This document shows, piece by piece, positions 1-9,900 of a stretch of DNA of 64,000 bases. Made by a program: the position numbers and the translations under genes. The DNA comes from Rhodanobacter sp. MP7CTX1 (GTDB lineage: Bacteria > Pseudomonadota > Gammaproteobacteria > Xanthomonadales > Rhodanobacteraceae), in NCBI RefSeq assembly GCF_014205795.1, contig NZ_JACHCN010000002.1, positions 124,001 to 188,000 of the forward strand. The letters are read 5' to 3'. Under the pieces are notes generated by a model. That model worked only from the letters and a program-made list of their open reading frames with translations, was not told the origin of the DNA and ran no database searches. Each line of letters opens with the position of its first letter. Positions within the stretch are counted from its first letter, which is position 1.

Positions 1-1156
1 GCAGCGACTGTTCGTCGAAATCGGCGGTGATCTGCGTGCGCACCAGTTGCAGAAACGCGGGGAAGCGATCATGCGGCAACTGACCGTTGTTGATGACGTC
101 CAGCGGGGCAGCCTGAGCGCTGCTGGCCTGCGCGGCGTCGAGCAGGCCGGTATCGGCAAACTCTTGCAGCACGAGGTTGCGCCGGGTCAGTGCGCGATCC
201 GGCGCGCGGCGCGGATCGTAGTAGCTGGGCCCTTTCACCATGCCGACCAGCAGTGCGATTTCCTGCGGCCGCAGATCCTCCATGCGACGGCCGAAGTAGA
301 ACTCGGACGCCGCTGCAAAACCACGTATGGCCTGGTCACCCTGCTGTCCGAGGAAGACATCGTTGACGTAGGCCTCGAGGATACGTCCCTTGCTGTAGTG
401 CGCCTCGAGGAGCATCGACATCAGTGCTTCATTGATCTTGCGCGTGAAGTTCTGGTCGCGGCTCAGGAACAGGTTGCGCACGAGCTGCTGGGTCAGCGTG
501 GAACCACCCTGCACGGTATGCCCGGCGCGCAGGTTCGCGAATGCGGCGCGAATGATCGCGCTGAAATCGATACCGATGTGATGTTTGAAATCACGATCCT
601 CGACCGCCTGCAGACCGCTCAACAGCAGCGGCGGCACATCGGCCAGATGCACGAAGCGGCGTTCTTCCTGACTGGCGCCGTACAGCGTGGCGATGCGCGC
701 CGGATCCAGATGCGTCAGCGCGATGGCTTTGTCGCCGACCATGTCCTGCACCGACTGCACCGTGCCGTTACCCAGGGTGACGCGAATATGTTTGGGCAGC
801 TCGCCGCCATCGGGGCCGGCGTATCCGCGTGAGGTAATCAGGTAGCGCGTACCCTGCTTTACCCAACTGCCGGCCACCTGTCCGTGGCCGTCATCGCTGT
901 AGCCTGCAAAGGTGAGCTCAAGCTCCAGTGCGGCCGGCGTCATCGGCGTGCCGGCCGCCAGCGGCAGCGGTCGCGCATAGACACGGGTGGGCACGGCAAA
1001 CACCAGATCGTTGAAGCGATCCTGCACGCGCTTGTTCAACACCAGCGAGTACGGCAGCACGAAACCGAACAACAGGCCCATGCCGATCCAGAACGGGATG
1101 CGCAACCACGGCCAACAGGCGCGTGCGATCGAACGGGTACGGGTCAATAAGTCCAA
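1..1156 (-). CDS. mrcB: Penicillin-binding protein 1B, N-terminal part (cut by window edge)
   Basis: Bifunctional class A penicillin-binding protein that polymerises glycan strands and cross-links peptidoglycan at the inner membrane. Only about 385 N-terminal codons are present. One transmembrane helix lies near residues 15-35, followed by a UB2H-like regulatory stretch and the GT51 glycosyltransferase domain. That domain shows EDRDFKHHIG with the catalytic Glu, GGSTLTQQLVRN, the NEALMSMLLE helix and the RILEAYVNDVFLGQQG motif. The transpeptidase half lies outside the window. An in-frame stop just upstream leaves TTG at 1156 or 1147 as the likely start, or an ATG near 1080 that would shorten the membrane anchor. 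The Shine-Dalgarno sequence is weak, so the start is uncertain. It lies downstream of the SDR and TPR genes on the same strand. Confidence 0.88.
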   Translation of the reverse strand, partial: MDLLTRTRSIARACWPWLRIPFWIGMGLLFGFVLPYSLVLNKRVQDRFNDLVFAVPTRVYARPLPLAAGTPMTPAALELELTFAGYSDDGHGQVAGSWVKQGTRYLITSRGYAGPDGGELPKHIRVTLGNGTVQSVQDMVGDKAIALTHLDPARIATLYGASQEERRFVHLADVPPLLLSGLQAVEDRDFKHHIGIDFSAIIRAAFANLRAGHTVQGGSTLTQQLVRNLFLSRDQNFTRKINEALMSMLLEAHYSKGRILEAYVNDVFLGQQGDQAIRGFAAASEFYFGRRMEDLRPQEIALLVGMVKGPSYYDPRRAPDRALTRRNLVLQEFADTGLLDAAQASSAQAAPLDVINNGQLPHDRFPAFLQLVRTQITADFDEQSL

Positions 1157-1269
1157 CGTGGGGAAATCCGGTAATAGGTGGGCCGATCATAGGGCCTGCC
1201 ACCCGGCGGGCATCTGAACGCAAGGGCCGGTTCCGTGGCAAAACGCAGGCATTATGCCGGGTTGCGCCC

Positions 1270-2109
1270 TTACACCGGCAGTTTCCACACGGTCGGCTCG
1301 GGCCGGAACGGTCGTGGGCTGATGCCGAGCAAGCGCTGCAGTTCGCCGTTGTCGGCAACCAGATCGACATCCAGCCGGTTCAACGGGCCGCGCAGCCGCG
1401 GCAGCGCGTAACGGCCGAGCCGCAACAGCCAGGCCGGCAGGGGCAGCGGCAACGTAGCCTGTGGCAGGCTGCGGCGCACGCGCGCAAACATCTCGCCGGC
1501 CGGCAGGCGCTCGCCGCCGCCGATCGGCAGAATCCGTCCGGCAGCCGCCGAACATTCCAGCGCGGCCAGGACGGCCTGCGCAATATCGTCTGCATGCACG
1601 GGCTGGCGCAGGCCGTTGCCGGTCGGCAACGGAAATAGTCGCGTGCGCATCGCACGCCTGGCAATCGGCGTCAGGCTCTTGTCCAGCCCGGCACCGTAGA
1701 TCAAGGTCGGCCGCAGCACCGTCCACGCGCAACCATGACGGGCGCAGGCTGCTGCCAGCGCCGCCTCGCCATCGCGCAACTGGCGGGAGATTGCACGCTC
1801 GGCGGGCATGCTGGAATCGCGTTTGGTTTCAGCGCTCATCGAGCTGGTGGCAATGACCCGCGGCGCGTCGATCAACGCACTGCGCGCGAGCCAATCGGCA
1901 AACGCCAGCAATGGACCAAAGCTGATGATGGCCGACAATGCAGGCAGCTCGGGCATGGCATCGGGCAGTTCACCCAGCAGCCACTGCACGCCGGATTGTG
2001 CGGGCTGCGGGTGTCGACTCAACGCGATCACCGGCTCACCGCAGGCCGAAAGCCGCGGCAACAGGAAGTGACCGATCTGACTGCTTCCCCCAAGGACCAG
2101 AACCGTCAT
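1270..2109 (-). CDS. Atypical NAD(P)-binding SDR / epimerase-like protein
   Basis: About 279 residues with a Rossmann fold. The nucleotide-binding loop is VLGGSSQIG at the N-terminus, and LRPTLIYGAGLD in the middle matches the extended-SDR (epimerase/dehydratase) pattern. The usual YxxxK catalytic pair is not seen where expected (the stretch reads ERAISRQLRDGE), so it may be a non-catalytic or atypical SDR. The ATG at 2109 is preferred because the Rossmann strand begins at once after it; an upstream ATG at 2142 would lie inside the preceding gene. It begins 7 bases after that TPR-like gene ends, so the two are probably co-transcribed. Substrate unknown. Confidence 0.75.
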   Translation of the reverse strand: MTVLVLGGSSQIGHFLLPRLSACGEPVIALSRHPQPAQSGVQWLLGELPDAMPELPALSAIISFGPLLAFADWLARSALIDAPRVIATSSMSAETKRDSSMPAERAISRQLRDGEAALAAACARHGCAWTVLRPTLIYGAGLDKSLTPIARRAMRTRLFPLPTGNGLRQPVHADDIAQAVLAALECSAAAGRILPIGGGERLPAGEMFARVRRSLPQATLPLPLPAWLLRLGRYALPRLRGPLNRLDVDLVADNGELQRLLGISPRPFRPEPTVWKLPV

Positions 2110-2116
2110 ATCACGC

Positions 2117-3814
2117 TCACGGTCCGCCCTGTAGTCGCGCACTCAGATCCAGTACGCGCGGTTGATTTGGCGCCAACTTGCGTGCCTGCTCCAGCGACTG
2201 GCTGGCGCCGACGCGATCACCGCTGGCCAGCTGCTTTTCAGCCTGATCAAGCCAGGCCGTGACCAATCGCCCGCTCAACGCGACTTGTGCTGCATCGCCG
2301 GGCGCCAGATCGGACAGGTCGGCGCGCATCTCGCCGGCCTGCGCCAGGTCGCCGTGGGCCAGCGCCTGATTGAACTGTTGCTCGACCTGTGCGGGCAACG
2401 CCTGCAGCCCCTGCAGGGCGGACGCGTTGTTGCCGTCGATGGACAACGCATTGCGATATAGGTCATAGGCACTGTCGCCGGGCGGCAACATGATGTTGCC
2501 GTGCGCAGCCGCGGCCTGCGCACGCTGCACCAGGTGGGCTACGGCGGCGCTTTGCTGCGGCGACAGCGCGGCAGGTGCTGCCGACGCCACTTCGTCGTCC
2601 TGCTGCGCCGGCGCTGCGGCGGGTATTTGCCGTGCGCTGCTGTGCAGACGTGCCTGCGCAGCAGCGAGATCTGCCGATTTCGGCGCCAGCGCAGCAGCCT
2701 GATCCAGCAGCTTGGTCGCTTGCGTCGCATCGTCGGCATCGATCGCCGCGTTCGCCTGCACGATCAATGCCTGCGCCACCTGGCCGAGGCCAGCCCGGGC
2801 CTGCGAATTGTCTGGATCGAGTGCGAGCGCGGCTTTGAAATGAGCCAGCGCGGTGTCGTCGCCATCACCGCTGATGCGGCCAGCGCGCAGGGCGTCCAGC
2901 CCCTGCCTCAGCGCACCGTCAAGTGCGTCGCTATCCAGTTTGCGGTCCTGTGCCTGCAAGGCGCGCAGCGCCGGCAGCGCACCGTTGTTGGGCTGCAGTG
3001 TGGCGAGCTGCTCGATACTGGCGTTCGCCGTCGCCCGGTCGTTCGCATCGAATGCCTTGTGCGCCTGCACGGCCAACGCGTCGCCCACCTGATCCAGTCC
3101 GTGAGCCGCCACGGCGTTACCCGGGTCGGCCTGCAGCATCCGTTTGTACAGCGCGCCTGCGCCACGCGGGCCGTCCAGCTTGCCGGCGGCCAGCGCCTGC
3201 TGCGCCTGATCAACCAGATCCGTGGGCTGTACCTGCGCCGCACGCTTGCTGCTGATGGCGCTATCCAGCCGGTCGATGTCGCTGCCGCCGCCGAGTAGCT
3301 CGCGGGCCACCGCTGCCTGTTGCGTCGCCTGATCGAGATGCCCCGCCTGCAGCGCCGCATCGGCTTGCGCCAACTCGGCCTGGCCTACTTGGCGCAAGCC
3401 GTCGTGGGCACGGTCGTTGTCAGGCTCCAATGCCACCGCCGCCTGAAACAGCTCACGCGCGCTGGTGCCGTCCTGGCCGTCCAGATGGCCGGCTTGCAAT
3501 GCCTGCTGCGCGCGCCCCAGCACATCGTTCAACTCGGTACGCGGCAACATCCCGCGCAAGCGGTTCTGATTGAACCAGACCCCGGCAAGCAACCCGATCA
3601 ACACCAATAGCAGTAGCGGAATCAGCCAGCCACGCCGACTGTCGCGTGACCTTGGCACCGCCGTCGCTGGACGGGAATGGCGCGCTTCGACGGTCACCTG
3701 CGGCAAGCCGTCATCGGATGGAACGCGCGGCGCATCCAGGTGATCGAGATCACCCAGGGTGGGTTCGGTGCGACCGTGTGAATCCGCTTCGTGCTGGTCT
3801 CGGCGTCCGCTCAT
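2117..3814 (-). CDS. Membrane-anchored TPR-like repeat protein
   Basis: About 565 residues. A hydrophilic N-terminus of roughly 70 residues is followed by one transmembrane helix (LIPLLLLVLIGLLAGVWF), then an Ala/Gln/Asp-rich periplasmic region. That region holds at least four imperfect repeats of about 40 residues with the pattern ALxAGxLDG...AxxLDPDNxxAxxGLxQV, typical of TPR-type helical repeats. It is probably a scaffold facing the periplasm. Its position between relA and mrcB and next to an SDR gene suggests a role linked to cell-wall synthesis, but this is inference. Start ATG at 3814 begins MSGRRDQ; upstream codons look non-coding. Confidence 0.75.
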   Translation of the reverse strand: MSGRRDQHEADSHGRTEPTLGDLDHLDAPRVPSDDGLPQVTVEARHSRPATAVPRSRDSRRGWLIPLLLLVLIGLLAGVWFNQNRLRGMLPRTELNDVLGRAQQALQAGHLDGQDGTSARELFQAAVALEPDNDRAHDGLRQVGQAELAQADAALQAGHLDQATQQAAVARELLGGGSDIDRLDSAISSKRAAQVQPTDLVDQAQQALAAGKLDGPRGAGALYKRMLQADPGNAVAAHGLDQVGDALAVQAHKAFDANDRATANASIEQLATLQPNNGALPALRALQAQDRKLDSDALDGALRQGLDALRAGRISGDGDDTALAHFKAALALDPDNSQARAGLGQVAQALIVQANAAIDADDATQATKLLDQAAALAPKSADLAAAQARLHSSARQIPAAAPAQQDDEVASAAPAALSPQQSAAVAHLVQRAQAAAAHGNIMLPPGDSAYDLYRNALSIDGNNASALQGLQALPAQVEQQFNQALAHGDLAQAGEMRADLSDLAPGDAAQVALSGRLVTAWLDQAEKQLASGDRVGASQSLEQARKLAPNQPRVLDLSARLQGGP

Positions 3815-3955
3815 AATCCATGTCGTTGAAAGCAACTGATGCAGCTTAGCATTGGGCTGGGGCCGCGCTTTGCGCCGCAATCACGGGCGTTCAGCTTGGG
3901 CGTAGCCGGTGCGGAGGGCCGGCCCAGCAACGCAGCCCGCAGAACAGCCCGGCAG

Positions 3956-6082
3956 TCAGCCGACGCCCAGCCGCCGCGCCTCGACCACGTTCGGCAGGGC
4001 GTGCAATTTACCGAGCAGGGTCGACAATTGCTCGAAATCACGTACACGCAGGGTGAAACGCATTTCCACCTCGCCGCTGCGCGCGAACATGCGGCTGGAC
4101 GAGGCAATGATGTGGGTGGCGGCGTTGCTGATGACGCTGGTGACATCCTTCTGCAAGCCCTTGCGGTCGTAGCCGCGGATTTCGATGTCGACCTCGTACG
4201 CCTGGCTGGCCGCGCTGCCCCAGGTCACTTCGATCACCCGATCCGGATCGCGTCGTGCCAACCGCGCCAGGCTGGTGCAATCGGCGCGGTGTACCGACAC
4301 GCCGCGCCCCCTGGTGATGAAGCCGCGGACAGGGTCCCCGGGCAACGGCTGGCAACAGCGCGCCAGCGTGGTCAGCAGGTTGCCGATACCCTCGATGCTG
4401 AGCGCAGCATGGTCGAGAGTGGCCGGCCGCGCAGCCAGCGGCGGCGCTGACTGAGTCATCTCCGGCGGCTGCGCGGCTTCCTGCAATACGCGGGCGATCT
4501 GGCCGGGAGTGATTTCACCCAACGCCAGTGACACCAGCAGTTCGTCGTGATTCTTCAGATGGAAGTGCGCCGGCAGCTTCGCCACGTCCGCCGTCGACAG
4601 CGCCAATCGCTTCAGTTCACGCTCGAACATGCTGCGACCGACCGCCAGATTGGTGTCATGGGCGATCCGCCGAAACCACGCACGCACTTTGTCGCGCGCC
4701 CGCGCGGTGTGCAGATAGCCATGATGAGGCGACAGCCAGTCGCGGCTGGGATCGGCCACCTTGGTGGTGAGGATTTCCACCCGATCGCCACTTTGCGGCT
4801 GAAACGTCAGCGGCACGATGCGACCGTTGACCTTGGCGCCACGGCAGCGATGACCGACTTCGGTATGTATCAGGTAGGCAAAATCCAGCACGGTCGCGCC
4901 GCGTGCCAGATCGAAGACTTCGCCCTTGGGGGTGAGCAGGTAGACGCGATCTTCCAGCAGCTCGGTGTGCAGGTCGGCAGCCAGCGCATTGTCGTCTTCG
5001 CCACGTGGCTCCAGCAGTTTGCGCATCCAGGCGATCTTCGCCTCGAACTCGGCATCGCCGCTGCCGCCTTCCTTGTAACGCCAGTGCGCGGCCACACCCA
5101 GCTCGTTCGCGCGATGCATCTCGTGCGTGCGGATCTGCACTTCCAGCGTCCTGCCGGCTGGCCCCAGTACGGCCGTATGAAGCGAGCGGTAACCGTTGGC
5201 CTTGGGTCGGGCGATGTAGTCGTCGAACTCGCCCGGCAGATGCGGCCAGCGCGCATGCACGACGCCGAGCGCGGCATAGCAATCGGTCACATTGTCGACC
5301 AGCACGCGCACCGCGCGGATGTCGTACAGATCGGAAAAATCCAGCGACTTGCGCTGCATCTTCTTCCAGATCGAATAGATGTGCTTGGGCCGCCCGGCGA
5401 GCTCGGCATGGATGCTGGCCGCGGCGAGTGCCTGCTGCAACTCGTCCAGCGCATCGCGGATGAAACCTTCGCGATCGGCACGCCGTTCGTCCAACAGCCT
5501 GGCGATGCGCTTGTAGACATCCGGCTGCAGGTAGCGGAACGCCAGATCCTCGAGTTCCCATTTCAACTGCCAGATGCCCAGCCGGTTCGCCAGCGGCGCA
5601 TGGATGTCGCGGGTCAGTCGCGCCAGCGCGGCGCTCTGCTCCGCTGGCAGCGCCGCTGCCGAGCGCATTCGCGCCAGCTGTCGCGCGAGCAACACAAACA
5701 CCACGCGCAGATCTCGCACGATGGCCAGCAGCAATCGGCGCAGACCTTCGGCCGCACCCTCGGGCGCTCGCTGCGCATGCAACGCCCACACCTGCTCGGC
5801 CGCCTGCTGGCCACCGACCAGGCGTTGCAGCTCCGCGGGAAGCCTGGTGCCCTGCGCCGTCCACAATGGGGGATCGACGCGCGCCAATTCAAACCATAGC
5901 GCCGCAGCCTGGGTCTGCGCATCGCAGCCAAGCATGTCCAGCAGGTCCAGTACATCGCAGCACTCGGCCTCGGGCACCGGATGCAACGTGCATGCCTGCA
6001 CGGCCTCGGCCAGCAGTGGCGACAGCACACCGGCACGATCGCGCCATTGCAGCAGGCTGGAGGGTTTGGCGGCTTGGGCCAT
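3956..6082 (-). CDS. relA: GTP pyrophosphokinase RelA (monofunctional (p)ppGpp synthetase)
   Basis: A 708-residue stringent-response enzyme that makes pppGpp from ATP and GTP on ribosomes carrying uncharged tRNA. The N-terminal hydrolase-like region lacks the HD metal motif, so hydrolysis is probably lost. The synthetase domain has YDIRAVRVLV and, at residues 285-288, EFDD, the ExDD signature of monofunctional RelA (bifunctional SpoT/Rel have RxKD), followed by YIARPKANGYRSLHTAV. A TGS domain (VYLLTPKGEVFDL) and a C-terminal ACT/RRM domain (VDIEIRGYDRKGL) complete the RelA order. The ATG at 6082 has an AAAGGA sequence upstream. A second, SpoT-type enzyme for hydrolysis should be encoded elsewhere. 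Confidence 0.96.
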   Translation of the reverse strand: MAQAAKPSSLLQWRDRAGVLSPLLAEAVQACTLHPVPEAECCDVLDLLDMLGCDAQTQAAALWFELARVDPPLWTAQGTRLPAELQRLVGGQQAAEQVWALHAQRAPEGAAEGLRRLLLAIVRDLRVVFVLLARQLARMRSAAALPAEQSAALARLTRDIHAPLANRLGIWQLKWELEDLAFRYLQPDVYKRIARLLDERRADREGFIRDALDELQQALAAASIHAELAGRPKHIYSIWKKMQRKSLDFSDLYDIRAVRVLVDNVTDCYAALGVVHARWPHLPGEFDDYIARPKANGYRSLHTAVLGPAGRTLEVQIRTHEMHRANELGVAAHWRYKEGGSGDAEFEAKIAWMRKLLEPRGEDDNALAADLHTELLEDRVYLLTPKGEVFDLARGATVLDFAYLIHTEVGHRCRGAKVNGRIVPLTFQPQSGDRVEILTTKVADPSRDWLSPHHGYLHTARARDKVRAWFRRIAHDTNLAVGRSMFERELKRLALSTADVAKLPAHFHLKNHDELLVSLALGEITPGQIARVLQEAAQPPEMTQSAPPLAARPATLDHAALSIEGIGNLLTTLARCCQPLPGDPVRGFITRGRGVSVHRADCTSLARLARRDPDRVIEVTWGSAASQAYEVDIEIRGYDRKGLQKDVTSVISNAATHIIASSSRMFARSGEVEMRFTLRVRDFEQLSTLLGKLHALPNVVEARRLGVG

Positions 6083-6183
6083 GGTGCGTGGATCCTTTAC
6101 AGACGGCCATAGTAAAGCCTGTCCAAAATCTTGGCGCAGCTCCGCTCAACCCAACCTGCGCACTGCGCACATCTATGCACTGC

Positions 6184-6280
6184 CCCCTCCCCTGCTTGCA
6201 GGGGAGGGTTGGGGAGGGGTGCTCTTGGCCGCAGTGAGAGCTTTACCCCCTCCCAACCTCCCCCTGCTAGCAGGGGGAGG
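6184..6280. repeat. Inverted pair of family-A palindromic repeats
   Basis: Two copies of a GC-rich palindrome face each other. The left copy reads CCCTCCCCTGCTTGCAGGGG then AGGGTTGGGG; the right copy is its reverse complement with a TGCTAGCA centre. The same element recurs at 9069-9165, 14733-14860 and 61188-61318. The pair lies in the 370-base gap between relA and the secreted protein gene; nothing else was recognised there apart from that gene's ribosome binding site. Confidence 0.85.
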
Positions 6281-6453
6281 CGCAGAGCCGGCGACCGGGC
6301 TTGCGGATATGCTTCCGCGAGAAACAAGGCGAGCTTGGCTTGGAGGCCGGTTACCGCGCAGAATCGTGCACTACGCCATCACTCCCGTCCTCACCCAACA
6401 CTATCGTTGCCCATTACAGCCTGCGGTCCGCCGCGCCCAGAGGATTCACCCCC

Positions 6454-6939
6454 ATGATGATTCGCCCACGTCACCTGCTCCTGTCGACCTTGCTCGCGCT
6501 ACCGCTGTGCTGCCTGTCCGTGCACGCACAAGAAGCGCCGGCGCCCGGGTTGCAGCAGCGCATGACCAGCGACGAGTTCAAGGCCGCCGGCCTGGACAAG
6601 CTGTCACCACAGGAATTGCAGAGCCTCGATCAGTGGCTGAGCGCGCATCCCAAAGTCACCACCAAGGTCGTCACCGCGACGGGCAAGCCGGTGTTCTATC
6701 CGGAAAAGGCGTCGCGTAGCAGGATCGATGCCCATATCGTCGGGCATTTCGATGGCTGGGGCGGCAGTACCGAGTTCAAGCTTGACAATGGCCAGGTGTG
6801 GAGACAGGCCGATTCGGGCAGCACGTCCTGCCCTTCCAGGGAAAATCCCTGGGTCAAGATCAAGCCGATGATGCTGGGTAACTGGCTGATGTACGTGCAA
6901 GATTGCAACGACAGCATTCACGTCCTGCGCGAGCAGTGA
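6454..6939 (+). CDS. Secreted protein of unknown function
   Basis: 161 residues. The N-terminus is a Sec signal peptide (positive start, LLLSTLLALPLCCLS, cleavage near VHAQ). The mature part has a short helical segment (EFKAAGLDKLSPQELQSLD), then a beta-rich stretch with FDGWGGSTEFKLDNGQVWRQ, a pattern I associate with small exported proteins of xanthomonads. Two Cys (in TSCPS and QDCND) could form a disulfide. The ATG at 6454 is preferred because an AGAGGA ribosome binding site precedes it and it starts the signal peptide. It converges with hrpA, the two stops lying 10 bases apart. Function not recognised. Confidence 0.8.
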   Translation: MMIRPRHLLLSTLLALPLCCLSVHAQEAPAPGLQQRMTSDEFKAAGLDKLSPQELQSLDQWLSAHPKVTTKVVTATGKPVFYPEKASRSRIDAHIVGHFDGWGGSTEFKLDNGQVWRQADSGSTSCPSRENPWVKIKPMMLGNWLMYVQDCNDSIHVLREQ

Positions 6940-6948
6940 GCCGCTGAT

Positions 6949-9900
6949 TCACGACAGCGCCGCCAGCGCCTTCGCCAGCCGCTTGGCCGACACCGGCTCG
7001 GCGGTTTTCAGCTCCTGAGCGAATAGCGACACGCGCCATTCCTCGATCAACCAGCGCAGTTCGGCTAGATCCGCTGCGCTGGTTCCAGCGGCACGGTGTT
7101 TCAGATACTCGCGCCAGTACGGGATGACCTGCAGCAGCCGCTGCTGGTCTTTCGCAGGATCCTGCCGCAGACGCTCCGCCCGCAAGCGCATCGCTTTCAG
7201 ATAACGCGGGTAATGCGCCAGCCGCGCCGGCGACAGTTCACGCAGGAAACCCGGCGTGAGCAGCGCATCACATTGCTCACGCAGATCGTCATAGCTGGCG
7301 CGCGCAAACCCCAGCAACGGTGGCTGCAGCCACGGCTTCAATTCCGCCTGCGCTTCAATGATCGGCTCGGCCAGCTTCAGGCGCTCGACGCCGGCGCCGA
7401 ACAACTCGCGCGAACACTGCGCGCGAAGCGTCTCGAACGCACCAGCGGTACGTACGTCCAGTTCGTGTTGCTCGAGCAGATCGGTGAAGCCACCTTCGAG
7501 CAGATCCTCACGCAGGCCATCCACGCCGCCCAGCGGTGCGTACTTCAGGGCCAGCGGGTTGCTGATCGGCAACCGCCGCCGCGCTTGCTTGGCGTCGCTC
7601 GCCAGCGCATTGCGCAGCAGCCGCACCACGCCTTGCGAGTGAGCGTCGTGCGCCTCATCGGCGCGCTCGAACACACGCAGCGCCACCGTCTCACCCAGAT
7701 CGACCAGCGCCGGGAACGCCAGCAAACCGCTGTCGGAACGCACCTGCGCCGGAATCTCCGCCAAGTCCCAACTCGTCACGTCCTCGCGGGTCAGCTCGAT
7801 ATCCGTCTTGCGCGAGAACGCCTCGCGCGCCTGGCCTTCCCACTGGCGGCGCAATGCGATCAGGTCGCGTCCGCTGGCTAGTGTCTTGCCCTGCTCGTCA
7901 TGCAGCCGGTAGCGCATGTGGAAATGCGCCGGCAAGTCGACCGCGGCGAATTCGGCCGCTGCCACTTCGACGCCGGTGGCACGTTTCAGGAACGCGGCCA
8001 AGGTCTTCGCCAGCGGTTCGTCACGCGGGGACTCGGCCTCGACAAACGCACGCGCGAAGTCCGGTGCCGGCACAAAATTTCGCCTCAGCGATTTCGGCAA
8101 GCCGCGGATCAGCTCGGCCACTTTCTCGCCCAGCAAGCCGGGCACCAACCATTCGCAGCGAGCTGTCGGCAAGGCATTCAGCATGGCCAACGGCAGGTGC
8201 AGGGTCACGCCGTCGGCCTCGTCGCCGGGCATGAAGCGGTATTCGAGTCGGTAGCGGTGATTGGCAAACTCCAACGTTGCCGGAAATGCGTTCGCATCCA
8301 GCCCGGCGCCGCCGGCCATCACGTCGTCCAGCGACCAGCGCAATGCGGCCTGTTCGGCAGGACGCGTCTTGCGATACCACGCTTCCAGCGCGCGAACGCT
8401 GGCGATTTCCTCGGGCAGCTTGCCTTCGAAGAACGCGACCAGTTCGTCTTCGTGACGGATCAGGCCTTCGCGGCGCTGCTTCGCCTCGATGCCGCGCGCC
8501 TCCTCCAGCACGCGCTGGTTTGCGCGCACGAAGTCGACGCGGGTATCGATGTCGCCACGAGTTAGTGCCTCGCGCAGGAAGATCGCATGTGCCAACGGAG
8601 AATCCTGTTGCTGGAACGTCACCGGCCGCTTCTCGACCAGGACCAGCCCGAACAGGCTGACCTGCTCGTAGGCCACGACCGCGCCGCGCTTCTTCGACCA
8701 ATGCGCATCACGGCAGTTGGCACGCAGCAAGTGCGCTGCCTGCTGTTCGATCCACAACGGCTCGATCCGCGCATTCATCATGCCCCACACGCGCCCGCCC
8801 ACATCGAGGATCTGCGCGGAAAACACCCAGGCCGGCAGTGCCTTGGACAGCGCCGAGCCGGGAAATACGTGGAACTTGCGCTCACGGGTGCTGAGGTAGA
8901 CGCCCTTCTCGTCCTTGCGTCCGACCTGGGTCGGCAGGCCCGCGAGCAGGCTGCGGTGGACGCCTTCGTACAGGCGATCAGCCTCACTACCCGAGGCCGA
9001 GTCGCCACCTCTCCCCGGTGGGGAGAGGGCTGGGGCGAGGGTCCGGTGCTCGCCGGAAGTCGCTTTGCTCCCTCCCCTGCTTGCAGGGGAGGGTTGGGGT
9101 GGGGTGCTCTTCGCCGCGCCAAGAGCATCATCCCCTTCCAACCTCCCCTTGCGAGCAGGGGGAGGAGCAGTGCGTGCGGTGCTGCGCGAGCCTGCCCGCT
9201 CACCCCAAGCCTCTCCCCGCTGGGGTGAGGGGGCAACAGCTGGGGGCGTCGCGACAACGTCATGCCGCCAGCCCAGCTCTTGCACCACAAGCAGCAACTG
9301 CCGATGCAGCTCGCGCCATTCGCGCATGCGCATGAAGCTGAGAAAATGCCTTGAACACCAATCGCGCAACTTCGATTGGGTCAGCTCCTCGTGCGCGGTG
9401 TGGTACTCGCGCCACAGATTCAGCACACCGACGAAGTCGGATTTCGGGTCAGCAAAAGCGGCATGTGCCGCATCCGCCTGCTGACGCGCGTCGGAGGGGC
9501 GTTCGCGTGGATCCTGCACGCTGAGGAAGCTGACGATGGTCAGCAGCTCGCGCAAACTGTGCAGCTTTTCGCCCTCGACCAGCATCCGCGCCAGCTGCAC
9601 GTCGATCGGCAGTCGTGCGAGCACGCGGCCGATCGCGGTGAGTTTGCGCGTCTCGTCGATTGCCGAAATTTCCGCCAAACGCCGGTAGCCATCCGCCACC
9701 ACCCGCGGATCGGGCGCTTCCAGAAACGGAAAATCCTCCACCTCGCCAAGCTGCAGCGCCAGCATGCGCAGGATCACGTTGGCCAGTGACGAGCGCAGTA
9801 ATTCCGGATCGGTATAGGCGGCGCGGCTGGTGTAGTCGGCCTCGTCATACAACCGATAGCAGATGCCCGCCGCCACTCGGCCACAGCGTCCCTTGCGCTG

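Noticed and set aside
4547-5899. A 450-codon plus-strand frame opposite relA
   Set aside because: Lies wholly inside relA on the other strand; composition is that of a shadow.
9007-9235. hrpA as a pseudogene disrupted by repeat insertion
   Set aside because: The frame stays open through all repeat units, and the motifs on both sides are intact.
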